From Chlamydiota bacterium (lineage in GTDB: Bacteria; Chlamydiota; Chlamydiia; Chlamydiales; Rhabdochlamydiaceae), in the NCBI GenBank assembly GCA_013041585.1, contig JABEVM010000105.1, positions 1 to 7,875 on the forward strand: a DNA stretch of 7,875 nucleotides, given 5' to 3'. Shown piece after piece: positions 1 through 6,408 of this stretch (the stretch's first letter is position 1; every line of letters starts with the position of its first letter). A model generated the notes under the pieces. That model was not told the DNA's origin and searched no databases. It saw nothing but the letters and a program-made list of their open reading frames with translations. Both the position numbers and the translations under genes were made by a program.

Positions 1-268
1 AGTTTATTGTTAGCTATTTAAAAAATAACATTGTAAAGCAAGTAATTTTCTTATTTTTCAGCATTTAATCATTTAATTTTACAAACTATTGATAGTCAAT
101 AAATTAAGGTTTTTATCGGTTTTGAAAAAAGACAGCAGATACAATACTTTTAAAAAAAATCTTGGCAAGGTATGCTTAGATGACCTCTTTTTTCTTATGA
201 GGAATTCGGAGCTTAAGTTAAGTGGTTTTTAAACAAAAAATACGGCTAAACAGAGCAAGGAGAATTCT
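1..268. other. AT-rich non-coding leader upstream of the first gene
   Basis: No convincing gene is seen here on either strand. The stretch is strongly AT-rich, with A and T runs. It contains a small inverted repeat at 87-101 (TATTGA, TAG, TCAATA) and a short direct repetition of ATTTAAT around 63-77. A TTGAAA at 122-127 and a TACAAT at 140-145 look like separate -35 and -10 boxes, but they are only 12 bases apart, so they do not make a normal sigma-70 promoter. The promoter of the gene at 269 probably lies here, but I cannot place it. Confidence 0.5.
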
Positions 269-736
269 ATGATCAGCACTTTAGAAAAAAAAGCCCAAAA
301 GTATTTCATCGGAATAGAGCTAAGGACTACTCCTCAAGAAGGGCAAGATCGAAAGGACATCCCCTTACATTGGACAAAATTCTTTGCGGAAGGGGTTATA
401 GACAAAATCCCAAATAAAAAAAGCAGCGCAATTCTTGGTCTTTATACCGACTATGAAGATGATTATACTAAACCTTATTCCTTTATCATTGGCTGTGAAG
501 TTTTTTCACTAGATATGATTCCTTTTGGACTCGTTGGAAAAGTCATTCCAGAATCAGATTATGAAGTGATCTCAGTTGAGGGTTCTTTTCCAGAATCTTT
601 GCAAGCGACTTGGCAGATGATCTGGAATTCTAATTTGCAGAGAACTTATAGGAACGATTACGAGGAATATCCTGCAGATTTTGATCCGAAAAACAATCCC
701 AGATACAAAGTGAATATCTGTATAAAAAGTTTCTAA
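269..736 (+). CDS. Stand-alone GyrI-like / Cass2-type effector-binding domain protein
   Basis: This 155-aa cytoplasmic protein has the layout of the GyrI-like small-molecule-binding fold, closest to the integron Cass2 / YdeE-type branch. That domain usually forms the C-terminal half of AraC-type regulators. Visible landmarks are IGIELRTT (residues 14-21), AILGLYTDYEDD (54-65), SFIIGCEV (71-78), IPESDYEVISVEG (93-105), the aromatic-rich WQMIWNSNL (115-123), YRNDYEEYPA (127-136) and a closing strand VNICIK (148-153). Two pseudo-symmetric alpha-beta halves are typical of the family. No helix-turn-helix is present, so it probably binds a small, perhaps cationic, ligand or a protein rather than DNA. 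The length matches single-domain members. The ATG has a good ribosome binding site, AGGAG at 258-262, six bases upstream. It is a single gene separated from the downstream operon. The ligand cannot be told from the sequence. Confidence 0.75.
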   Translation: MISTLEKKAQKYFIGIELRTTPQEGQDRKDIPLHWTKFFAEGVIDKIPNKKSSAILGLYTDYEDDYTKPYSFIIGCEVFSLDMIPFGLVGKVIPESDYEVISVEGSFPESLQATWQMIWNSNLQRTYRNDYEEYPADFDPKNNPRYKVNICIKSF

Positions 737-752
737 AAACCCCGGTTTAGAA

Positions 753-766
753 ATTTTTCGAAAAAT
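753..766. promoter_or_regulatory. Perfect 14-bp palindrome ATTTTTCGAAAAAT upstream of the symporter operon
   Basis: The palindrome lies in the 107-base gap between the GyrI-like gene and the symporter gene. A looser copy of its core (TTTCTGAAAA) follows at 770-779. It could be an operator for the amino-sugar operon. It could also be part of a weak terminator for the preceding gene, since TCTAAA (732-737) and TTTAGA (746-751) also form inverted arms next to it. AT-rich palindromes arise easily by chance in such DNA, so confidence is low. Confidence 0.25.
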
Positions 767-805
767 ACATTTCTGAAAACCTAGCCTGTTGGTAACATCC
801 GTTAG

Positions 806-819
806 AAGAAATATTTCTT
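806..819. promoter_or_regulatory. Perfect 14-bp palindrome AAGAAATATTTCTT just upstream of the symporter gene
   Basis: Perfect dyad symmetry with its right end 24 bases before the ATG at 844. Its centre is 53 bases from the centre of the palindrome at 753-766, which is about five turns of B-DNA. That spacing suits a repressor pair, but the two palindromes do not share the same sequence. A possible but poor -35 (TTGGTA, 789-794) lies upstream, and a matching -10 would fall inside this palindrome (TATTTC, 812-817). Operator function is an inference. Confidence 0.25.
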
Positions 820-843
820 TTCTTTTATACGGAGATTTATGTC

Positions 844-2400
844 ATGTCAAAAACGTTTGCCTTGCTTGATTGGGCAGTCATTGCAGCTTATTTTATTGCA
901 GTACTTGTGATTGGAGGCTTAGCTTCTGGAAAACAAAAAGGAGATCGCAGTTTTTTTCTAGGGAATCGTAACATGCCTACTTGGGCAGTTACTATTTCCA
1001 TATTAGCAACATCTCTTTCTGCCGTTACTTTTTTAGGTGCTCCGCAAGAAGCTTTTAAAGGCGATCTATCTTACTTGATTCTTAACGTTGGTGGAATCAT
1101 AGGCGCTTTTGTAATTGCGTATTTTCTTATTCCTATTTTTTATGCCACGAATACACTGACAATATACGGATATTTAGAAGGTCGCTTTGGTATCAGAGTT
1201 CGTATTCTTGCAGGTATTTCTTTTTTACTTGGTAGGCTTTTTGCTTCTGGAGCTAGACTCTTTGTTGCGGCGCTTGGCGCTTCTTTGCTAATTCGTGGAG
1301 TTTCTTATCCGAATTTTCAAGAACTTTCCTTGATCATTCTTGTTCTGGGAACAGTGGGAACTGCGTACACCCTTTTCGGAGGAATTCGCGCTGTGATTTG
1401 GACGGATGTACTCCAATTCAGCATCGTGCTCGCAACGATTGTGATCACGATTGGATTTTTACTACATGAAATTCCTCTTTCCTTTTCTGAGATCTTTTCC
1501 CGTTTAGCTTCATCTTCTGGAGTGCATGAGGGAACTTCAAAACTGACTGTAATCCATAATGAGTGGAATTTATCTTCTCCCTATACACTTCTGACAGGAA
1601 CTTTTGCGATCGTATTTTTAAATATCGCAAGTTATGGGGTCGACCATGATTTAGTTCAAAGGATGCTCACTTGTAAATCAGCATGGAAAGGTGGTTTTTC
1701 TCTTGTATCATCAATTTTTATTTCTATTTTTGTAGTTACTCTTTTTATGTCTATAGGCCTTTTACTTTATCTTTTTAATCAGCCGGATGTAATGGGAGAT
1801 AAAGTGGCACAATTTGTACATAGCGAGCTTGTCTATCCACAGTTTTTAATTTCCTATCTTCCTGCAGGGCTTTCAGGGCTTGCAATTGCGGGGCTTTTCG
1901 CAGTTTGCATGGGGTCTTTAGATTCAGCTATTAATGCCATGGCATCGAGTGCTGTCGCAGATGTGTGGAGGCCTATCAAAAATGAGTTTTTTGGTAGTAA
2001 AGAGGAAGAGATGCAAGAGGGTCTTAAGAGCGGCAGGGTGGGAGTTTCTATAGCAGGGTTTGCTCTTATGTTATTTGCTATACTTTCAGCTTTTACATAT
2101 GATCCAAAAAATAGCACTCTACTTGGATTTGCATTAGGTGTGATGACGTACGCATACAGTGGCCTCTTAGGTGTATTTCTATCGGGAATTTTTACAAAAA
2201 GAGGAAATGCTAAAAGCGCGATTTTGGCATTACTAGTAGGACCTGTTGTGGTATTACTTCTGCAGCCAGCCTTCCTCCCAAAATGGCTTGATATACAGAT
2301 TGCTTGGCCATGGTGGATGGTATTTGGAACTACAGTAAGCTTTATCACCTGTATTGTGGGATCTCCTGTAGTGCAAGAATCTAAAGAGCAGCTTGCGTAA
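844..2400 (+). CDS. Sodium:solute symporter (SSS family), probable sugar or amino-sugar importer
   Basis: This 518-aa polytopic inner-membrane protein has the LeuT-like SSS fold with roughly 13 hydrophobic segments, and the length is typical for SGLT-like members. Visible family signatures include ATSLSAVTFLGAP (residues 55-67) in the first core helices and YTLFGGIRAVIWTD (175-188), the classic SSS signature. Also present are DHDLVQRML (267-275) and GLFAVCMGSLDSAINAMASS (350-369), the last carrying the serines that line the Na2 sodium site in this family. It should couple the sodium gradient to uptake of an organic solute. The next two genes are amino-sugar enzymes, so GlcNAc, MurNAc, glucosamine or a related sugar is the likely cargo, but the sequence does not prove which. 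The ATG at 844 is preceded by GGAG (831-834). It is the first gene of a three-gene operon, with only 10 bases before the likely start of the next gene. Confidence 0.9.
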   Translation: MSKTFALLDWAVIAAYFIAVLVIGGLASGKQKGDRSFFLGNRNMPTWAVTISILATSLSAVTFLGAPQEAFKGDLSYLILNVGGIIGAFVIAYFLIPIFYATNTLTIYGYLEGRFGIRVRILAGISFLLGRLFASGARLFVAALGASLLIRGVSYPNFQELSLIILVLGTVGTAYTLFGGIRAVIWTDVLQFSIVLATIVITIGFLLHEIPLSFSEIFSRLASSSGVHEGTSKLTVIHNEWNLSSPYTLLTGTFAIVFLNIASYGVDHDLVQRMLTCKSAWKGGFSLVSSIFISIFVVTLFMSIGLLLYLFNQPDVMGDKVAQFVHSELVYPQFLISYLPAGLSGLAIAGLFAVCMGSLDSAINAMASSAVADVWRPIKNEFFGSKEEEMQEGLKSGRVGVSIAGFALMLFAILSAFTYDPKNSTLLGFALGVMTYAYSGLLGVFLSGIFTKRGNAKSAILALLVGPVVVLLLQPAFLPKWLDIQIAWPWWMVFGTTVSFITCIVGSPVVQESKEQLA

Positions 2401-2405
2401 AGGAG
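2401..2405 (+). promoter_or_regulatory. Shine-Dalgarno site that fixes a TTG start at 2411
   Basis: AGGAG begins immediately after the symporter stop codon and sits five bases before the TTG at 2411. An earlier in-frame TTG at 2393 lies inside the symporter gene, and this ribosome site falls downstream of it, so the site cannot serve that codon. The downstream TTG is therefore the better start. Confidence 0.75.
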
Positions 2406-2410
2406 AGATC

Positions 2411-3487
2411 TTGGAAAATCTAGCCGAAGCAGTAGTAGACAAAACACAGATCTTGCAGAAAATCAGAAAAGGAAAAGAATTTCTTTCTTCTCCTTGCAGG
2501 GTGTTGCATACAACACCGCATCATGATGATATCATGCTGTCTTATTTCCCTCTTTTACAGAAGATGAAAAATTATCCCCAAAGAGTTCTTTGTGTCACAA
2601 GCGGGATCAATTCCGTACGGGAATCTTTTGTAAAACAGCTTTTAGAAAAAGATGTTTTACACAAAAAAGGAAAAAACTACGCGGATCTGCTTGAAGAATT
2701 TTCTAAAGCCTATTTGCATAATGATGAAAAAGAAATGCTTCAGCTAGAAGCAGCTCTTCTGCAATGCAAGCTTTTTCTAACCTATCCTGGATCGGAAAAA
2801 GAAATCTCCAACATCGTACAATCTCTAGAAGAGGGGAAAATACATCCTTGGACCAACCTTCTAAAAACGTTTGTTCGAGAAACGGAAGAGGACCGCCTTT
2901 GGAAGCTAATAGGTCTTTCGCAGGGCCAAGTTCTTCACATGAGATCCAAGTTCTACCACGATCTTACAAAAGTTTCAGAAGATATTCATGTTTTAGGAAG
3001 TGAAATTGAGAAATTTTCTCCTGACATTTTGACCCTTGCTATGGACCCATTTGAAACAGGCCCCGAAACACATCATAAAGTTCTTCAAGTCATTGCCTCT
3101 GCTCTCAAAACAGTAAAAAACCTTTCAAATGTAAAAGTTTGGGGATATCGAAATGTGTGGAGCAAGTTTACCCTTTTAGAGGCTACGCATTACTTCCCCG
3201 TAGAGGAAAAAGATTTTATAGAACAATCTAAGGCCTTTTATTCTTGTTATCAAAGTCAATTCGATGCTTTGTATCCTTCCTCTGAATATGAAGGTCCTTT
3301 TTCTGAACTCGCTACAAAAATCCAAAAACAGCATTGTCATAAGCTGCGCTCTCTTCTTGGGGAAGAGCTTTTTAAAGAGCAGCTGCAAGATGCAGAGGGG
3401 CTTATCCTCATTAAAGAGATGAATGTAGAAGAGTTTCTCTCCTATGCTGAATCCATTCAAAAGAGGCATCCATGGAAAATCAATTAG
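2411..3487 (+). CDS. Stand-alone PIG-L-type (LmbE-like) protein resembling the C-terminal half of long glucosamine-6-phosphate deaminases
   Basis: With the TTG start at 2411 the product has 358 aa and no signal peptide. It carries the zinc-site pattern of PIG-L/LmbE N-deacetylases: PHHDD (residues 36-40, the AHPDD position), then a region RETEEDRLWKLIGLS (156-170) and DPFETGPETHHK (212-223), which supplies the second histidine. The order of these blocks, with VWGYRNVW (243-250) and a long helical tail, recalls what I remember of the C-terminal domain of the long Bacteroidetes/Planctomycetes NagB proteins. Here the N-terminal deaminase domain is absent. It may deacetylate an amino sugar or accompany a NagB encoded elsewhere. 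The glutamate often found just after the HPDD motif is not present, which is also true of the NagB-linked branch. It lies between a symporter and a sugar kinase, and its end overlaps the kinase start by 16 bases. Confidence 0.75.
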   Translation: MENLAEAVVDKTQILQKIRKGKEFLSSPCRVLHTTPHHDDIMLSYFPLLQKMKNYPQRVLCVTSGINSVRESFVKQLLEKDVLHKKGKNYADLLEEFSKAYLHNDEKEMLQLEAALLQCKLFLTYPGSEKEISNIVQSLEEGKIHPWTNLLKTFVRETEEDRLWKLIGLSQGQVLHMRSKFYHDLTKVSEDIHVLGSEIEKFSPDILTLAMDPFETGPETHHKVLQVIASALKTVKNLSNVKVWGYRNVWSKFTLLEATHYFPVEEKDFIEQSKAFYSCYQSQFDALYPSSEYEGPFSELATKIQKQHCHKLRSLLGEELFKEQLQDAEGLILIKEMNVEEFLSYAESIQKRHPWKIN

Positions 3488-4479
3488 TAGCTGGGTTTTT
3501 ACAGCGCCTACCTAGCGTAAAAGCTATCGCCTGTATAGATGCTGGAGCATCAAAGATCGCTTTTCAGCTATTCACGAAAGAGGGAGAGGTTATACCCATC
3601 TCGAAAGATCTGTTATTTCTTCCAGCGCTTAAAGGAAAAGCCGGCAATCTCACTAACCTAAAAAAGGAAATTGTTTTAGAACATTTTCATGAGATGTTTC
3701 AGAGTGCGCAGGCTTTAGGTTCTTCTTTACAAGAGCTGTTTCCAGAAATTTTACTCGTCTGCGGCGCCGCAGGCATTGGAACAGTAAATGCTAGAGAAGA
3801 CTTTAAAAATATCTTGTGCAACCTTGGCTTTCAAAGAGAAAATATCTTACTTTGCACCGATGCAGATCTTCTTTTAGAGCTTGCAGGAGAGGAAGGGGCA
3901 ATACTCATTTGCGGGACGGGATCAATTTGTCTTGGAAAGAAGGGCACACAAATCCAAAGATGTGGGGGGCTTGGGCGCTTTTTAGGTGATGAAGGAAGCG
4001 GCCATTACATTGGGTTGCAAGCGCTAAAAGCTGCGCTTGCCCATGAATATGGATGGGGAGAGAGTACATCTCTATCTAACGCTCTTTGTAAACATTTCCA
4101 GAAAGAGTCTCTTACATTTCTTATCTCATCCGTCAACAAAGGAGAGATCTCTGCAGCTGAAATTGCAGCGCTTGCAGTCTATGTACTTGAAAAAGCGGAG
4201 AAGGAAGACCTAGTGTCAATTGAGATACTCAAGGAGGCAAGCGCTCATCTAGCCAAGCTTCTTTTGACTGTTCTTACAAAACTTGATCTGCAAGAGCCAA
4301 AGGCCTATCTCTACGGAGGGATTTTTAAATCTGCCTATTTCTACAATCTAATCGAAGAGAAAATCTCAGAGAAAAATTATAAGAATTTGTCTCTAGTGAA
4401 TTTGCAGGACTCTGAAGTAACCTCTCTTGTCATAAAGCAATTTCTTTCTAAAAATGCTTCTTTAGATCCTACCGTGTAA
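3472..4479 (+). CDS. BadF/BadG/BcrA-type sugar kinase, probable N-acetylglucosamine or N-acetylmuramic acid kinase
   Basis: This 335-aa cytoplasmic kinase belongs to the ASKHA fold, NagK/MurK branch. Landmarks are IDAGASK (residues 22-28, the phosphate-1 loop, more often DGGGTK), AAGIGT (99-104), CTDAD (128-132, with the aspartate expected to act as catalytic base), CGTGS (147-151, phosphate-2) and GGLGRFLGDEGSGHYIG (165-181). The last is the hallmark of GlcNAc kinases. YGGIF (281-285) fits the adenosine-binding loop. It should phosphorylate an amino sugar with ATP, most likely GlcNAc to GlcNAc-6-phosphate. MurNAc, glucosamine or an anomeric kinase activity is possible, because the family varies in specificity. 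The ATG at 3472 has AGAGG (3462-3466) five bases upstream and overlaps the preceding gene by 16 bases in another frame, so translational coupling is likely. It is the last gene of the symporter operon. Confidence 0.85.
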   Translation: MENQLVAGFLQRLPSVKAIACIDAGASKIAFQLFTKEGEVIPISKDLLFLPALKGKAGNLTNLKKEIVLEHFHEMFQSAQALGSSLQELFPEILLVCGAAGIGTVNAREDFKNILCNLGFQRENILLCTDADLLLELAGEEGAILICGTGSICLGKKGTQIQRCGGLGRFLGDEGSGHYIGLQALKAALAHEYGWGESTSLSNALCKHFQKESLTFLISSVNKGEISAAEIAALAVYVLEKAEKEDLVSIEILKEASAHLAKLLLTVLTKLDLQEPKAYLYGGIFKSAYFYNLIEEKISEKNYKNLSLVNLQDSEVTSLVIKQFLSKNASLDPTV

Positions 4480-4541
4480 AAGAAATCTATTTCTCTGGTG
4501 AAAAAACTTTTTTGCAATTTATAGTGCTCAGCTAAAAACCT

Positions 4542-4549
4542 AAAGGAGG
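4542..4549 (+). promoter_or_regulatory. Very strong Shine-Dalgarno sequence for the secreted unknown protein
   Basis: AAAGGAGG matches the anti-Shine-Dalgarno tail of 16S rRNA along its full length and lies five bases before the ATG at 4555. It is clearly the best ribosome site in the window, which suggests high translation of this gene. Confidence 0.8.
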
Positions 4550-4554
4550 TTCTT

Positions 4555-5322
4555 ATGATTAGAAAAATGCTTTTGGCAGTAGTAGCAATGGGAAGTAGCT
4601 GTTTGTGTGCTAATGATTCGAAAATAGAAGAGAAGGCGGGTCTCGTTGTTTCAGCTCCATTCAATAACACGAGCACATATGTTAATGAAGGGATAAAAAA
4701 GGAAATTTCTTCCTCAGTAAAAACAATGTTCTCGACTAATCCTGGTCTACAAACAGTGGAAGTAAGTTTTGGCCCCATGGAATTCAGTGCTTCTGTTTAT
4801 AAAGGAGTTTATGAGCATGGAATAAAGCTGAGTAATCCAGGTCAAGGATGGGGTATGACAAGCGACCCTTTCGCAGACGAAATATTAGGTAATGAGCAAG
4901 TTGGAGATTTATCCCTATCCAATAACAATAGTGGGAGAGAATGTATTATTTTTACTTACCGATGGAGAAAACCATCTGTAGGAATGCAGGATTTACAAGA
5001 GAAATTCAATGACATTAAGGAAGATTTATTTGGAACGAGAATTTTAAAAAGCATGACCGCGAATCTGTTTGATGATTGCGCTTGGTTTAATTTTGAAGAT
5101 GTAGAAGGTGATACATCTACTTGTGGAACCGTACTTGTTTATCCTATGAAAAAATATATTATTGGTGTTGTTGTAAAAGATCCTAAAAGAAATGGTAGTG
5201 AGCTCTTTGATGGAACTCGAAAAGAATCGGATGTCTATCCATCTTTACTAAAAGATTGTGAACTTATAAGAGCCTCTATTACTCCTGTAGTTGATCCAGA
5301 CGGAGCGGATCTAAGCAACTAA
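4555..5322 (+). CDS. Secreted or periplasmic protein of unknown function
   Basis: I do not recognise this 255-aa protein. It opens with a short basic start (MIRK), a hydrophobic core MLLAVVAMGSS and a likely signal peptidase I site after CLCA (residue 19), so it should be exported. Two cysteines (16, 18) lie in the signal region, but their context is not a good lipobox. The mature part looks like a soluble alpha-beta protein. It has alternating strands such as TVEVSFGPMEFSASVYKGVY (67-86), IIFTYRW (131-137) and YIIGVVVKD (201-209), and a helix around LQEKFNDIKEDLF (147-159). Cysteines at 130, 175, 190 and 235 could form disulfides. The tail VDPDGADLSN is acidic. No catalytic motif stands out. 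The gap of 75 bases from the kinase gene holds no clear terminator or promoter, so it may be read through from the operon or have its own promoter. Confidence 0.8.
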   Translation: MIRKMLLAVVAMGSSCLCANDSKIEEKAGLVVSAPFNNTSTYVNEGIKKEISSSVKTMFSTNPGLQTVEVSFGPMEFSASVYKGVYEHGIKLSNPGQGWGMTSDPFADEILGNEQVGDLSLSNNNSGRECIIFTYRWRKPSVGMQDLQEKFNDIKEDLFGTRILKSMTANLFDDCAWFNFEDVEGDTSTCGTVLVYPMKKYIIGVVVKDPKRNGSELFDGTRKESDVYPSLLKDCELIRASITPVVDPDGADLSN

Positions 5323-5341
5323 AGATAGTGTTTCACTTTAT

Positions 5342-5370
5342 AAAAGGGCTATTTTATAAATGGCCCTTTT
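5342..5370. terminator. Bidirectional hairpin terminator between convergent genes
   Basis: The arms AAAAGGGCTATTT (5342-5354) and AAATGGCCCTTTT (5358-5370) pair over 13 positions with a single G-T wobble, around a three-base loop. The A-run on one side and the T-run on the other let it work as an intrinsic terminator in both directions. It lies 19 bases after the plus-strand stop at 5322 and two bases beyond the minus-strand stop at 5373-5375, so it serves both convergent units. Confidence 0.9.
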
Positions 5371-5372
5371 CC

Positions 5373-6404
5373 TTACTTGCCACACCACAGATCTTCGGAG
5401 GTCAGTAAAGCTACGCTATTGGAGCTGCCGCTTGTATTGAAATAAGAAACTTGATCGATTCCGAGTTTTTTCATAATTGCATGGACTAAAACGAGGTCGC
5501 TCACAGCATGTGGCGCTGAAAAAAAGGGAAGATTTTGGACTAATTCTTCATCCTTTTTGTTTAAGTATCGATCACGAACTTCTATAAGATGTTTTATTTG
5601 GTACATGTCAAGGTTTGCAAGCTCTGGCGGGTGACCAGCTACTCCAATGATTTGCACATTTGGGTCTTTGATTTTTTCTAAAAGATCTTGAGGAGCAGAT
5701 GGCAAGACCGAATGCATAAATTCTAAGCTGCTTTCCCATTCAGTAAGAGAGACCGGATTAAGAGAAGACTCCTTTTCAAGGCTTTTATTTTTAAGATGGG
5801 TAAGTAACGCATTTTTTGTAGAGAGCCGTCCATAAGGAGCATGATAAATGTTAAATTCGCCTTTTTGATTGAGATATGTAACTTGAATGATTCCACCCCC
5901 AATATCCCAGCAGATCATTTGATTAGGATTAAGCTTACTCTCCATAGCTAGAGTCAAAAAACTGAACTTTCCTTCTTCTTCTTTGGAGACAATATCTACA
6001 GGGATGGATAGCTCGGTATGATAACGTCTTACTAATTCTTCTCCATTTAATGCAGAACGGTATGCTTCTGTGGCGATTCCATAGAATTGTGTAGCGTTGA
6101 GCTCAAGAGCTTTCTCTTTAAACTTTTTAGCGGTATTGACAGCCGCTTTTTGGATCTCTTCAGAGAATTTTTTATCGCTCTGTTTAACTAAATCTTCACT
6201 TAAGAAAACTCGAACTGAATCGGTATAGAGGGTATGAACCACCTGCATGTTTTGCGTATCTACATCTGCAACATGAATTCGAATACTCCCAGATCCAAAA
6301 TCAAAAACGGCTCGTCTTACAATTTGCGCCTCTAAAAAAGAGGAAAAACTAAGCAGCGTTGTAAGTAGAATGGCTATACATTTTCTGCGCATTTGATACC
6401 CCAT
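5373..6404 (-). CDS. Ppx/GppA-family phosphatase homologue with an N-terminal signal peptide
   Basis: This 343-aa protein matches the single-module Ppx/GppA fold (exopolyphosphatase / pppGpp phosphatase, ASKHA superfamily). Motifs seen are DFGSGSIRIHVAD (residues 35-47, first phosphate loop), ATEAYRSALNG (111-121), KEEEGKF (141-147, containing the catalytic glutamate position), WDIGGGIIQV (166-175, second phosphate loop, where family members usually have DIGGGS) and GVAGHPPELANL (254-265). Before the fold lies a Sec-type signal: MRRK, a hydrophobic core CIAILLTTLLSFSSF and a probable cleavage after LEA (residue 26). Cytoplasmic Ppx/GppA proteins start almost directly at the first phosphate loop, so this one appears to be exported. 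It could hydrolyse periplasmic polyphosphate or another phosphorylated ligand, or be a non-catalytic binder. ATG at 6404 is used here. A second in-frame ATG at 6392 (MRRK) is equally possible and keeps the signal peptide. It begins four bases after the PPR-Smr gene. Confidence 0.82.
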   Translation of the reverse strand: MGYQMRRKCIAILLTTLLSFSSFLEAQIVRRAVFDFGSGSIRIHVADVDTQNMQVVHTLYTDSVRVFLSEDLVKQSDKKFSEEIQKAAVNTAKKFKEKALELNATQFYGIATEAYRSALNGEELVRRYHTELSIPVDIVSKEEEGKFSFLTLAMESKLNPNQMICWDIGGGIIQVTYLNQKGEFNIYHAPYGRLSTKNALLTHLKNKSLEKESSLNPVSLTEWESSLEFMHSVLPSAPQDLLEKIKDPNVQIIGVAGHPPELANLDMYQIKHLIEVRDRYLNKKDEELVQNLPFFSAPHAVSDLVLVHAIMKKLGIDQVSYFNTSGSSNSVALLTSEDLWCGK

Positions 6405-6408
6405 GGAA

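Noticed and set aside
122..145. Promoter made of TTGAAA and TACAAT upstream of the first gene
   Set aside because: The two hexamers are only 12 bases apart, too close for a normal sigma-70 promoter, and no better-spaced pair is evident.
197..232. Eleven-codon open frame starting at an ATG in the leader (leader peptide)
   Set aside because: There is no ribosome site before it, no attenuator-like hairpin follows it, and its composition has no regulatory codon run.
1854..2447. Long minus-strand open frame (197 codons) opposite the symporter gene
   Set aside because: It lies antisense to a clearly conserved transporter. Its translation is rich in Ser, Pro, Thr and Leu with no recognisable motif, as expected for a shadow frame.
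4480..4515. Possible terminator after the kinase: small hairpin AGAAATCTATTTCT and an A6-C-T6 palindrome
   Set aside because: The stems are short, AT-only and have loops too small to be stable, so I cannot support termination here.
4595..4612. Lipoprotein signal in the secreted unknown (cysteines at residues 16 and 18)
   Set aside because: The residues before either cysteine do not fit a lipobox, while CLCA followed by Asn is a reasonable signal peptidase I site.
4377..4778. Minus-strand open frame across the gap between the kinase and the secreted unknown
   Set aside because: It overlaps the ends of two well-supported plus-strand genes and shows no domain, so it is taken as chance.
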